Positions 9,199 through 17,513 of a DNA stretch of 64,000 bases are shown piece after piece. Where the stretch lies: assembly GCF_004217495.1 (NCBI RefSeq), contig NZ_SHLC01000001.1, positions 3,224,001-3,288,000 of the forward strand, written 5' to 3'. Source of the DNA: Microterricola gilva (GTDB lineage: Bacteria; Actinomycetota; Actinomycetes; Actinomycetales; Microbacteriaceae). Each line of letters opens with the position of its first letter. The stretch's first letter is position 1. The notes under the pieces are model-generated. The model worked only from the letters and a program-made list of their open reading frames with translations. It was not told the DNA's origin and searched no databases. A program made the translations under genes and the position numbers.

Positions 9199-10302
9199 CT
9201 AACTGGAGCGCTCGACGATGGTGTCGGCAAAGCGGGTCAGTGCTTTCTTGACGCTGCCGTCCGGCAGCGGGGCCAGTGCGGCCACGGCGTTGCGGGCCCA
9301 GAGATGGGCCTCGGCCAGGGTTGCGGTCGTCACGGCGTGCTCGCGCAGCTCGTCGACGAGGGCCGCGCTCCTGGCGATCGCCTCGGCACGCACTGTCGGG
9401 TCGGCGTCCAGTTCCGGCAGCGGGATGCCGAGCACGTGCTGCTGCAGGCGCTCGAGCAGGTCGGCCGCCCCGGCATCCGTCAACGCCATCTCGCGCAGAC
9501 GGAGCAGTGGCAGCGTGACGACGCCGGCGTGCAGATCGGTTCCGGGAACCTTGCCGGTGGCCTCCGGCTGCTGCGAGAGGTCGATCACGTCGTCGATCAG
9601 CTGGAACGCGACGCCGATGCGCTCACCGAACTCAATGATCGGGCGCTCGAGCTCGCGCGGAGCGTTCGAGAAGATGACGCCGGCCTGCGCGGCGGCGGCG
9701 ATGAGCGAGCCGGTCTTGTCCGCGAGCACGTTGATGTAGTGCTCGACCGGGTCGTCCTCGGGGTTCGGGCCGACCGTCTCGTGCAGCTGACCGAGGACGA
9801 GGCGCTCGAAGGTGTCGGCCTGAAGCCGGATCGCACCCTCGCCGAGCCCGGCCATCAGCTGGCTCGCGCGGGCGAAGAGGAGGTCGCCGGCGAGGATGGC
9901 AACGGAGTTGCCCCACACGGCCTGCGCGCTCGGTACGCCGCGGCGCATGTCGGCGTCGTCCATGACGTCATCGTGATAGAGCGAGGCGAGGTGGGTGATC
10001 TCGATGGCCTGAGCCGCCGTGATGACATCCTCGGTGACACCGTCGCCGAGGTGCGCGGTGAGCAGAGTGAGCATCGGCCGCACTCGCTTGCCACCGGCGT
10101 TCAGCAGGTAGCGCGTGGTGACGTCGGCAATCGCGTCGGCGAATCCGACCTCACGCAGCAGACCGACCTCGACGAGATCGAGTCCTGCATCGATTGATTT
10201 GGCGAGGCTGCGGTCGGCTGCGGTCGCAAAGATGCGATCGCTCAGACCGAGCTGCGATGCAAGGGCACTGCCGCGACGCACAACGGGGACACTCGGTTTC
10301 AC
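9199..10302 (-). CDS. polyprenyl diphosphate synthase (menaquinone side chain)
   Basis: 367 residues, a trans-prenyltransferase. The first Asp-rich motif is YHDDVMDDADMRRG (DDxxD near residues 111-115), the second is QLIDDVIDLSQ (near 234-240), and the substrate-binding GGKRVRPML is at about 70-78. It makes the long isoprenoid diphosphate that MenA joins to 1,4-dihydroxy-2-naphthoate; location next to menG and the rest of the men genes supports this role. Chain length cannot be read from the sequence alone with confidence. Starts ATG or the nearby GTG are both possible. Confidence 0.88.
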   Translation of the reverse strand: MKPSVPVVRRGSALASQLGLSDRIFATAADRSLAKSIDAGLDLVEVGLLREVGFADAIADVTTRYLLNAGGKRVRPMLTLLTAHLGDGVTEDVITAAQAIEITHLASLYHDDVMDDADMRRGVPSAQAVWGNSVAILAGDLLFARASQLMAGLGEGAIRLQADTFERLVLGQLHETVGPNPEDDPVEHYINVLADKTGSLIAAAAQAGVIFSNAPRELERPIIEFGERIGVAFQLIDDVIDLSQQPEATGKVPGTDLHAGVVTLPLLRLREMALTDAGAADLLERLQQHVLGIPLPELDADPTVRAEAIARSAALVDELREHAVTTATLAEAHLWARNAVAALAPLPDGSVKKALTRFADTIVERSS

Positions 10303-10329
10303 TGTTCCAGCCTAACGATTGCGATGTGC

Positions 10330-11334
10330 TCAGGATGCCGCGAGATCGGGCGACGCCGATGCCTCGGCGGAGGGGTCCGACGTCGGTGCCGCGGGCGTCT
10401 TCGCCGCGGCGGGCTTCGTGACGGCCTCTGTCTTCGACGCGGCGGGCTTCTTGGTAGCGGCGGGCTTCGCAGCCGCTGCGGGCTTCTTTGTCGTGGCAGG
10501 CTTCTCGGCCGCGGGCTTCTCGGTCTCGGGCTGCCCTGCCGTCACGGCTGCCGACTTCGTCGCCGGAATGGCCTTCGCGGCGGCCGGCTTCTTCGCTGCC
10601 GCCGGCTTGGCGGCGGCGGGCGTAACCGCATCGAGGGGTTTCACACCGCGGTGCAGTGCGACGACGCCGAGCGTGAGGTTGCGGTACTCGACCTGGGTGA
10701 ATCCGGCGCGCTTCAGCCAGCCCGCGAGGGTGTGCTGATCTGGCCAGTCCCGGATCGACTCGTTGAGGTAGTCATACGCCGAGTCATTCGAGCTGGAGAG
10801 TTTGACCATCGTCGGCATCACGAAGCGCTGGTAGCAGCCGTAGCCCCAGCGCACGAAGCCGACCGGCGGGGTCGAGAACTCGCAGATCACGACACGGCCG
10901 CCCGGCTTGGTCACCCGGTAGAACTCGGCAAGTGCCTTCTCCGGCTCGACGACGTTGCGCAGGCCGAAGCTGATGGTGACCGCGTCGAACTCGTTGTCGG
11001 CGAAGGGCAGGGCCGTGGCATCCGCCTGGACGAACTCGACGTTCGCGAGGTGGGCCTGACGCCGGCGGCCGACATCGATCATGCCCGGCGAGAAATCGGC
11101 GGCGACGACGTGGGCGCCACTGGCGGCCAGACTCGCGCTCGACGTGCCCGTTCCCGCGGCGACATCGAGGATGCGTTCGCCGCGCTGCGGCGCGACGGCC
11201 TTGGTCGTAGCAACGCGCCAGAGGGTGGCGTTGCCCATGCTCAGGACGGCATTCGTGCGGTCGTAGCCCTCTGCGACCTCATCGAACATGGCGGCGACTT
11301 GCGCCGGGCGCTTGCTCAGGTCTGCTTTGGTCAC
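10330..11334 (-). CDS. menG: demethylmenaquinone methyltransferase with Lys/Ala/Pro-rich tail
   Basis: 334 residues from a GTG. Residues 1-231 are a complete UbiE/MenG methyltransferase: MFDEVAEGYDRTNAVLS, the SAM-binding DVAAGTGTSSASLA, FVQADATALPFADNEFD, and SFGLRNVVEPEKAL. Residues 232-334 are an extra tail of repeated AAKPAAAKKP-like units, strongly basic and of low complexity, ending in an acidic SDPSAEASASPD. The family is normally about 230-250 residues. The enzyme carries out the last step of menaquinone synthesis. The tail resembles the C-terminus of histone-H1-like proteins; its role is unknown. The gene is divergent from menF. Confidence 0.92.
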   Translation of the reverse strand: MTKADLSKRPAQVAAMFDEVAEGYDRTNAVLSMGNATLWRVATTKAVAPQRGERILDVAAGTGTSSASLAASGAHVVAADFSPGMIDVGRRRQAHLANVEFVQADATALPFADNEFDAVTISFGLRNVVEPEKALAEFYRVTKPGGRVVICEFSTPPVGFVRWGYGCYQRFVMPTMVKLSSSNDSAYDYLNESIRDWPDQHTLAGWLKRAGFTQVEYRNLTLGVVALHRGVKPLDAVTPAAAKPAAAKKPAAAKAIPATKSAAVTAGQPETEKPAAEKPATTKKPAAAAKPAATKKPAASKTEAVTKPAAAKTPAAPTSDPSAEASASPDLAAS

Positions 11335-11443
11335 GTGCTCAAGTCTATCCAGCACGGAGGCCCCTGCCTGAGAGTTGCCGCAGCCCTCGCTGGGAGGTGC
11401 CTCCTGCGCCTGCTTGCCGCGCCACGAGTCGTAGGCTGGGGCA

Positions 11444-12718
11444 GTGACTGTTTCGGATGCCGGCCTCCCCGCGCTGCATGTGGAGACCACGCCGCTGCCC
11501 GCTCAGCTCGACGATCTGGCGCAGCTCGTGGCTCTCGTCGACCCCCGCGATCCCCTGTTCTGGCAGAGACGCGGCGACGGCCTCGCCGGGATCGGCGAGT
11601 TGGTGCGCCTCGAGTTCCACGGGCCAACGCGCTTCAGCGACGCGGCCGCCGCCTGGCGCGAGATCGTGCAGCGCTCGACCGTGCTCGACCCGCTCGGTGT
11701 TCCGGGTTCCGGTCTGCTCGCTTTCGGCGCCTTCGCATTCTCGGCCCTCTCCGAGCAGAGCAGCGTGCTCATCGTTCCCGAACTCATCGTCGGCAAGCGC
11801 GACGGTCACTGCTGGGTGACCCGGGTGCGCCATGCGGATGCGGCGGCATCCGCCTCCGACTCCACCGACGGCGTGCCCGCTGCGCAGCCGTTCGGCCCCG
11901 AGTTCAGTGTCACGCTCAGCCCCGGCGCGCTCGACCACGCCGGCTACCTCGCCTTGGTCGAGGAGGCGATCTCTCGCATCAACCGACACGAGGTGGGCAA
12001 GGTCGTGCTCGCCCGCGACCTGGTCGGCCGACTGCCCGAGGGCGCCGACCTCCGCCGGGTGCTGCGCGAACTCGCAGCCGGGTACCCCGATTGCTGGACC
12101 TACGCCGTCGACGGCCTCATCGGCTCCAGCCCGGAGACACTGATCCGCGCCCACCACGGCGACCTCAGCGCCCGCGTTCTCGCCGGCACCATCTCCCGCG
12201 GGCCGGACCCCGCCAGCGATTTGGCCGCCGCCGTCGCCCTGGCCACCTCGGAGAAGGACAACGACGAGCACGAGTTCGCGGTGCAGAGCCTGCTCGTCTC
12301 GCTCCGCCCGCACGCCAGCCACGTGGCGGCCGACGAGGTGCCGTTCACTCTCAAGCTGCCGAACCTGTGGCACCTCGCCACCGATATCGAGGGCACGCTC
12401 AGCGACGGCTCGACCTCGCTCGACCTGATCGCCGCACTGCACCCGACGGCCGCCGTCGCCGGCACCCCGACCGACGTCGCGCTCACCGTGATCGACGAGC
12501 TGGAGCCGTTCGACCGTGGTCGCTACGCCGGCCCGGTGGGTTGGGTGGACGCCGCGGGCGACGGCGAGTGGGCGATCGCGCTGCGCTGCGCCCAGCTCGA
12601 CGGGCGCGGCGGCATCCGGGCATATGCCGGTTGTGGCATAGTCGCGGAATCCCAGCCGGAGCAGGAGCTCGCTGAGTCCCGCATGAAGTTCCGCCCCATG
12701 GTCGAGGCGCTGCTCTAA
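11444..12718 (+). CDS. menF: isochorismate synthase
   Basis: 424 residues from a GTG with GGGG just upstream. The C-terminal chorismate-binding domain has VGKVVLARDLVGRLP, SSPETLIRAHHG, the ARVLAGTISRG segment, SEKDNDEHEF and the terminal AYAGCGIVAESQPEQELAES. It converts chorismate to isochorismate, the entry step of the menaquinone branch, and faces menG across 109 bp. It could in principle feed a siderophore instead, but the surrounding men genes favour menaquinone. Confidence 0.92.
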   Translation: MTVSDAGLPALHVETTPLPAQLDDLAQLVALVDPRDPLFWQRRGDGLAGIGELVRLEFHGPTRFSDAAAAWREIVQRSTVLDPLGVPGSGLLAFGAFAFSALSEQSSVLIVPELIVGKRDGHCWVTRVRHADAAASASDSTDGVPAAQPFGPEFSVTLSPGALDHAGYLALVEEAISRINRHEVGKVVLARDLVGRLPEGADLRRVLRELAAGYPDCWTYAVDGLIGSSPETLIRAHHGDLSARVLAGTISRGPDPASDLAAAVALATSEKDNDEHEFAVQSLLVSLRPHASHVAADEVPFTLKLPNLWHLATDIEGTLSDGSTSLDLIAALHPTAAVAGTPTDVALTVIDELEPFDRGRYAGPVGWVDAAGDGEWAIALRCAQLDGRGGIRAYAGCGIVAESQPEQELAESRMKFRPMVEALL

Positions 12719-12730
12719 GCACTCCCCCGC

Positions 12731-12750
12731 TGGTTGAGCCTGTCGAAACC
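12731..12750. repeat. dispersed GGTTTCGACAAGCTCAACC-family repeat, copy 1
   Basis: Core TGGTTGAGCCTGTCGAAACC, followed by TGACGAG, lying between the convergent menF and PPK2 genes. It is a variant of the copies near 18.5, 46.3 and 47.0 kb. Such short repeats are common between genes in Microbacteriaceae (from general knowledge). There is no transposase. Confidence 0.75.
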
Positions 12751-12762
12751 TGACGAGGCGAT

Positions 12763-13623
12763 TCAGGAGGCGGCGAGGCGCGCCTTCTCGGCTTCAACGT
12801 CGAAGTCGGCGACCGGCCAGCTCAGCTCCATGTCACGCAGGGCGTCGATCAGCAGCTGCTGCACGGCTATCCTGGCGAACCACTTCTTGTCGGCCGGGAT
12901 CACGTACCAGGGCGCGGCATCCGTCGCGGTCCGGTCGAAGACCAGCTGGTACGCCTCGCGGTACTTCGGCGTGAGCAGGCGCTCGTCGATGTCGCCCGGG
13001 TTGAACTTCCAGTGCTTCTCTGGCCGGTCGAGGCGTTCCTGCAGGCGCGCCTTCTGCTCGTCCGTGCCGATGTGCAGCATCACCTTGATCACCGTCGTAT
13101 CGTCGTCGACGAGTTCCTGCTCGAACGCGTTGATCGCGTCGTAGCGGCGCTCGATCTCCTCGGCCGGCGCGAGTTCGCGCACCCGGGCGATGAGCACGTC
13201 TTCGTAGTGTGAGCGGTCGAAGACGCCGATCATGCCTGCACTCGGCGCGTGCGGCCGCACCCGCCAGAGGAAGTCGTGCTCGAGCTCCTCCGAGGTCGGC
13301 TTCTTGAACGCAGCGATCTCAACGCCCTGCGGGTCGACGGAACCGACGACGTGGCGCAGGATGCCGCCCTTGCCCGCGGTGTCCATGGCCTGCAGCACCA
13401 GCAGGATCTTGCGGTTGTCGCCGAGGCGGCTGTTGGCGAAGAGCATCTCCTGCAGACGGTCGAGCTCCGCGGCCCCGGCGGCAAGGTGCCCGACGGCGGT
13501 CTTCTTGTCGCCGGAGTAGCCCGGCGTGGAGTCGGTGTCGACATCGGCCAGCACGAAGCCGGGGCGCACGCGCAGCCCCTCGCTCGGATCGGCATCCCAG
13601 ATTCCCGGTGCTGCATGGCCCAC
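12763..13623 (-). CDS. polyphosphate kinase 2 family protein
   Basis: 286 residues from a GTG preceded by GAGGGGAG six bases upstream; this Shine-Dalgarno decides the start over an ATG ten codons earlier that has none. The PPK2 fold is shown by Walker A LVLQAMDTAGKGG, GVFDRSHYEDVLIARV as Walker B, and the lid region ERLDRPEKHWKFNPGDIDER. PPK2 enzymes transfer phosphate between polyphosphate and nucleoside mono- or diphosphates. The class cannot be fixed by eye. It is convergent with menF and lies 48 bp upstream of the menD end, so it could be co-transcribed with the menD side. Confidence 0.9.
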   Translation of the reverse strand: MGHAAPGIWDADPSEGLRVRPGFVLADVDTDSTPGYSGDKKTAVGHLAAGAAELDRLQEMLFANSRLGDNRKILLVLQAMDTAGKGGILRHVVGSVDPQGVEIAAFKKPTSEELEHDFLWRVRPHAPSAGMIGVFDRSHYEDVLIARVRELAPAEEIERRYDAINAFEQELVDDDTTVIKVMLHIGTDEQKARLQERLDRPEKHWKFNPGDIDERLLTPKYREAYQLVFDRTATDAAPWYVIPADKKWFARIAVQQLLIDALRDMELSWPVADFDVEAEKARLAAS

Positions 13624-13701
13624 GGTGGCTCCCCTCGATTGCTGTAGCCCCATACTGCCGTGCCGGGCGGGCCCGCGCACCCCCGATCTGCGGATGCCGG
13701 C

Positions 13702-15591
13702 TCAGCGCGGCAGCGGCACCTCGATGATCGACGGACCACTCATGGGCGCTGTCAGGGCCTCACTCAGGCCACCGCGGGTGCTGACCAGCGTGTGCTGCCA
13801 GCCCGCCGCGGCGGCGATCGCCGCGAAGTCGGCGCTCTGCGGGGTGAACTGCACCCGGTCGAATGCATCGCGGGGAGCACGCTGCGCGACCTCGAGTGTG
13901 TCGAAGATCGTCCCGCCGCCGTCGTTGCCGAGGATCAGCTGCACCCGGGGCCGCGGCTCGCCGACGCCGAGGAAGAGCGACGACACGTCGTGCAGTGCGG
14001 CGAGATCGCCTAGCAGCACGCGCACCGTTCCCGCGCCGGCCGGGGCGGCCAGCGCCATGCCGATCGCCGTCGCGATCGTGCCGTCGATGCCGGCGAGACC
14101 CCGGTTGGCGTGCACCGGGATCTTCTTGCCAGGCACGACGCGGTCGGCGACACGGATCAGGCGGCTCGCGCCGAATACCAGGCGGTCGAGCGGCCACGTC
14201 GCGGCCCAGACTGCCTGCACGAGGCTGCTGCGTGTGAGGGGCTCGCGGATGGCGCGGAACTCCGCCGCGACGTACTCCCGCTGCGCGGCGAAGTTCTCGA
14301 CGTGCCCGCCGAGCGCGACACCGCTGCGCAGAGGCGCCGAGCCGGATTCCGCGGCGGAATCGGGGGCAGCGGATGACGCGGCCGCGTCTCGTATTCCCCT
14401 GCTGGCATGCACCCAGCGGCCGACCCAGCGGCGCTCCTCGGCGCTCGGCGCACCGGCCGCGGTGGTGACGCGCACCGCTCGTACGGCGTTGCGCGATGGA
14501 TCAAACCACTCGTGGCCGACGGCATCGACGACGACCGTTGCGACGCCGGGGCGGGCGATGAGCGCCGGCACCTCGCGGCTGAGGGTCGGGTGGCCGAACA
14601 CGACGACGCGCTCGACCGTGTCGCCGAACTCGGGCGCCCACTCCGGGGACCCGAGGAGTTCGCGGGCCGCGACGACGAGGTTGGGGCCGAAGCGCGCCCC
14701 GCTCGACACCTCGGCCAGCAGTGGCCAGTGCCCGGCACGGGCGAATGCCTCGGCCTCGGCCCCCGCGCCTGCCCCTGCGACGACCACGGTGCCTGGACCG
14801 CGCGGAATCTCGGTGGCCGCGCCCGCCGCCGTCGCCGTGGCGGCGTCGGCCGGCCGGGTGCCCGCGATTCCGCGGGCCATGTCTGCGTAGACGCCTCCGG
14901 CAGCCTCGGCAGCTGCATGCTCGGCCGCGAACCGCGCGAGCGCGGCATCCGGAATCGGCGCGGAGAGCGGCTCGCGGAGTGCCAGGTTGAGATGAACGGG
15001 GCCGGGCTCCGGGGCGCCGATCGCCGCCGCCCACGCCGAGCGGGCGCGCTCGAGCGCATCCGAGCGCTCGGCTGGGTCACCCTCTGGAGCCGGAACATCC
15101 TGGGCGAGCCGCACGGCGGGCCCGAAGAGGCCGGGCTGCACCGTCGTCTGATTGGCGCGGATGCCGCGCATCTCCTCCGGGCGGTCGGCCGAGAGCACCA
15201 CGAGCGGAACACGGCCGTGGCTGGCCTCCAGCACCGCGGGCAGCAGGTGTGCCGGTGCGCTGCCGGATGTCGTGACGACGAGCGCGGGGGCGCCGCTCTC
15301 GACGCCGATGCCGAGTGCGGTGAAGCCGGCGCTGCGCTCGTCGATGCGCACGTGCAGCTGAACCGCGCCGAGGCGTTCCAGCTCGGCCGCCGCCAGGGCG
15401 AGCGCCTGCGAGCGGGAGCCGGGGCTGACGACGATGTGGCGCACGCCGAGGCGCACGAACTCACTCAGCAGCGCCCAGGCGTAGTCGCTCGCCGGGCTTC
15501 CGCTGCTCAGCGGCAGGCCGTTGCTGCGCGCGTGGCCGTCAGCGTCGTGGCCGTCAGCGTGGGCCGAGCGGGAGTCGACGGCCTCAGGCAT
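13702..15591 (-). CDS. menD: SEPHCHC synthase (MenD)
   Basis: 629 residues. The chosen ATG overlaps the upstream stop by 8 bp; the frame is open further upstream but only as antisense to the PLDc_N gene. Thiamine-diphosphate enzyme motifs follow MenD order: IVVSPGSRSQALALAAAELE, RIDERSAGFTALG, LVVTTSGSAPAHLLPAV, ADRPEEMRGIRANQTT and the cofactor region LGDLAALHDVSSLF with GNDGGGTIF. It joins 2-oxoglutarate to isochorismate. The first 30 residues are a His/Ala/Asp-rich extension without family support. There is also an Ala/Ser-rich linker (about 395-425). Confidence 0.94.
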   Translation of the reverse strand: MPEAVDSRSAHADGHDADGHARSNGLPLSSGSPASDYAWALLSEFVRLGVRHIVVSPGSRSQALALAAAELERLGAVQLHVRIDERSAGFTALGIGVESGAPALVVTTSGSAPAHLLPAVLEASHGRVPLVVLSADRPEEMRGIRANQTTVQPGLFGPAVRLAQDVPAPEGDPAERSDALERARSAWAAAIGAPEPGPVHLNLALREPLSAPIPDAALARFAAEHAAAEAAGGVYADMARGIAGTRPADAATATAAGAATEIPRGPGTVVVAGAGAGAEAEAFARAGHWPLLAEVSSGARFGPNLVVAARELLGSPEWAPEFGDTVERVVVFGHPTLSREVPALIARPGVATVVVDAVGHEWFDPSRNAVRAVRVTTAAGAPSAEERRWVGRWVHASRGIRDAAASSAAPDSAAESGSAPLRSGVALGGHVENFAAQREYVAAEFRAIREPLTRSSLVQAVWAATWPLDRLVFGASRLIRVADRVVPGKKIPVHANRGLAGIDGTIATAIGMALAAPAGAGTVRVLLGDLAALHDVSSLFLGVGEPRPRVQLILGNDGGGTIFDTLEVAQRAPRDAFDRVQFTPQSADFAAIAAAAGWQHTLVSTRGGLSEALTAPMSGPSIIEVPLPR

Positions 15592-16027
15592 CCCGCGAAC
15601 CGGGTGCGCCGGGGGTATCGCCGGTGCCATCGGCGTCGCCGGACGGGTTCGGCTTGGCGTCGGGGGTCGCCCTGTCATCCGCGGGCTTGTCAGACGCGGA
15701 GGTCGGTCCGTTGTCGAGCTCGGCGAGCTCCTCCTCGAGCTTGCGGATGCGCTGTTCCTGCTCGGCATCACGGCCGAGACGGCCGAGGAACTCGAGGTCG
15801 TCGTCCGGTGCCATCGTGCGCGCCTGCCGGGACACGGGGTTGCGACGACCGCGACCGACGACGATCCAGAGCAGCGGACCGATGATGGGAACGAAGAGCA
15901 CGACCAGGATCCACGCGAAACGCGGCAGGCCCCGGATGCGATTGCGATCGAACAGCGCGGCATCGACAAGCGCGTACACCGTGAGCACCACGGTCGCGAC
16001 TGCGAGTCCAACAAGCAGGCGGGTCAT
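15584..16027 (-). CDS. PLDc_N-domain membrane protein
   Basis: 147 residues. Two membrane helices (about 4-26 and 37-57) form the short PLD nuclease N-terminal domain, with the typical LPRFAWILVVLFVPIIGPLLW. A predicted coiled coil (QRIRKLEEELAELDN, about 90-105) and a disordered acidic Pro/Gly/Asp-rich tail follow. No catalytic phospholipase part exists. Function is unknown. The gene overlaps menD by 8 bp, so it is probably co-expressed. A related fold appears in two SHOCT proteins at 44.5-45.4 kb. Confidence 0.8.
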   Translation of the reverse strand: MTRLLVGLAVATVVLTVYALVDAALFDRNRIRGLPRFAWILVVLFVPIIGPLLWIVVGRGRRNPVSRQARTMAPDDDLEFLGRLGRDAEQEQRIRKLEEELAELDNGPTSASDKPADDRATPDAKPNPSGDADGTGDTPGAPGSRDA

Positions 16028-16122
16028 GCCCCCAGTCTAGGCCGGAAGGGTGGGAGCGAGCTGGCGGTCAGCGCGGTCGGCGCACGGCTCTTGTTCAGCA
16101 GTCGCCGCCGTAGACTGAAGGC

Positions 16123-16413
16123 GTGAATAAGCGCTCTTGGATCACCTTCACCGTCGTGCGACTGCTGGCATTCTTCGTGCCCCTGCTCGCGCTGCTGTTC
16201 ATTCAGGTGAACCCGTGGATCGCCACGCTGGTCGCGGCCGTGATCGGCCTCTGCGTCTCGTACATCTTCCTGCGCCGCCCCCGCGAAGAGGTCGCCCGCG
16301 AGCTCTACGAGGTGCGTCACGCCGAGAAGCCGGCCGTGCGCGAGGACGACGAGGCAGAGGATGCCGCGCTCGACGCGCAGCACGCCGCCGACGCCGGATC
16401 AGACAACAAGTAG
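16123..16413 (+). CDS. DUF4229-type small membrane protein
   Basis: 96 residues from a GTG. Two hydrophobic helices (about 8-27 and 31-50) are followed by FLRRPREEVARELYE and an acidic tail rich in Ala and Asp. This matches the DUF4229 pattern seen next to menaquinone genes in actinobacteria. Function unknown; no catalytic residues are visible. It converges on menA. Confidence 0.72.
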   Translation: MNKRSWITFTVVRLLAFFVPLLALLFIQVNPWIATLVAAVIGLCVSYIFLRRPREEVARELYEVRHAEKPAVREDDEAEDAALDAQHAADAGSDNK

Positions 16414-16422
16414 CCCGGCAAA

Positions 16423-16478
16423 CGCGTTCTGAGCCTCGCCCGGCCGCTGTGCGGCTCGGCCTCGAGCCTCAGAACGCG
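16423..16478. terminator. bidirectional hairpin between DUF4229 and menA
   Basis: CGCGTTCTGAG (16423-16433) pairs with CTCAGAACGCG (16468-16478), and an inner CTCG/CGAG continues the stem after one mismatch. The right arm overlaps the stop and last codons of menA, so it can serve both convergent genes. There is no T tract on either side. Confidence 0.6.
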
Positions 16479-17473
16479 AACGCGGCCCCGAGCGCCAGAC
16501 CGTAGCCGAGCGCGACAAAGCTGGTGAGCTTGAGCGCCAGGATCAGCTCCTTCGCCGTCTTCGCCGTGAGCGTGATCAGTGCGGCAGGCAGCGCCAGCAG
16601 GAGCACGAAGAAGGTCAGCGGCGCCAGCGGGTAGAACAGGGCGAAGAAGCCGGCGATCAGGAATGGCACGAGCAGGAACACGCAGAACAGCACGCGTCCC
16701 GCGGTCTTGCCCACCAGCACGGCGAGGGTGCGCTTGCCCGCGGCGGTGTCTGGTTCGACGTCGCGCAGATTGTTGACCATCAGCACTGCACAGGCGATGA
16801 GCCCGATCCCGACGCCGGAGAGCCAGCTCTCGGTGTTGATGGTCCCCGCCTGCACCCACGTGGTTCCGCAGGTGGCGACGAGGCCGAAGAAGACGAAGAC
16901 GAAGACCTCGCCGAGCCCGTAGTAGCCGTACGGGTGCTTGCCGCCGGTGTAGAACCACGCCGCGGCGATGGCGGCGGCCCCGACCGCGAGCAGCCACCAC
17001 TGCTGGGTGACGATGACGACGGCGAGCCCGGCCAGGGCCGCGAGACCGAAGAAGGCCAGCGAGACGGCCAGCACCTGCTTCGCCTGCGCGGCACCGGATC
17101 CGGTGAGCCGGGCGGGGCCGATGCGGTGGTCGTCGGTTCCGCGGATGCCGTCGGAGTAGTCGTTGGCGTAGTTGACGCCGATCTGCAGGCAGAGCGCAAC
17201 AACCAGGCAGAGCACAGCGAGCACGGGCTCCCAGTGCCCGTTGCCGTTGGCGACGACGGCCGCCCCGGTTCCGAGTGCGACGGGCGCGATCGCCAGTGGC
17301 AGCGTGCGGAGGCGCGCGCCGGAGATCCAGTCGCCGGCCGCCGCCCGCGGCGCCGTGCCCGGCTTGCCGCGTCCGGTCTTGCCGTTGCCCGGCTTGCTGC
17401 TGCCGGCCTTGCCGCTGCCCGCAGGGTTGAGTCGCTGTTGCTTGGGCCGCGAGGGCCGGGAGGATGCTGCCAC
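16469..17473 (-). CDS. menA: 1,4-dihydroxy-2-naphthoate polyprenyltransferase
   Basis: 334 residues from a GTG. A UbiA-family membrane enzyme: the first Asp-rich motif is in NYANDYSDGIRGTDDHRIGP, the second in MVNNLRDVEPDTAAGKRTLA, with eight or nine hydrophobic helices. It attaches the isoprenoid chain to the naphthoate ring at the membrane. Residues 1-45 form an unusual basic, Gly/Ser/Lys-rich extension (repeated GSGKAG, SSKPGNGK, TGRGKPG) that the core enzyme does not need. It is 40 bp downstream of menE. Confidence 0.93.
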   Translation of the reverse strand: MAASSRPSRPKQQRLNPAGSGKAGSSKPGNGKTGRGKPGTAPRAAAGDWISGARLRTLPLAIAPVALGTGAAVVANGNGHWEPVLAVLCLVVALCLQIGVNYANDYSDGIRGTDDHRIGPARLTGSGAAQAKQVLAVSLAFFGLAALAGLAVVIVTQQWWLLAVGAAAIAAAWFYTGGKHPYGYYGLGEVFVFVFFGLVATCGTTWVQAGTINTESWLSGVGIGLIACAVLMVNNLRDVEPDTAAGKRTLAVLVGKTAGRVLFCVFLLVPFLIAGFFALFYPLAPLTFFVLLLALPAALITLTAKTAKELILALKLTSFVALGYGLALGAAFAF

Positions 17474-17513
17474 GACTCCATGCTAATCGTGGCGGCCAGT
17501 CCTGATGGCTGAG

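Noticed and set aside
7018-10197. A 1059-codon plus-strand frame
   Set aside because: Antisense to the prepilin peptidase, fprA and prenyl synthase genes, all of which carry clear family motifs; no domain is recognisable in it.
11335-11443. Riboswitch in the menG/menF gap (CTGAGAG string)
   Set aside because: Only a short string resembles a thiamine-type element; the remaining conserved helices are absent in 109 bp.
10324-12675. A 783-codon plus-strand frame across menG and menF
   Set aside because: It is antisense to the MenG methyltransferase and then runs out of phase with MenF; its residue make-up is Arg/Gly-rich shadow coding typical of high-GC DNA.
15592-16014. N-terminal extension of MenD
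   Set aside because: The frame is open, but this part is antisense-like translation within the PLDc_N gene; the ATG at 15591 gives a normal MenD length.
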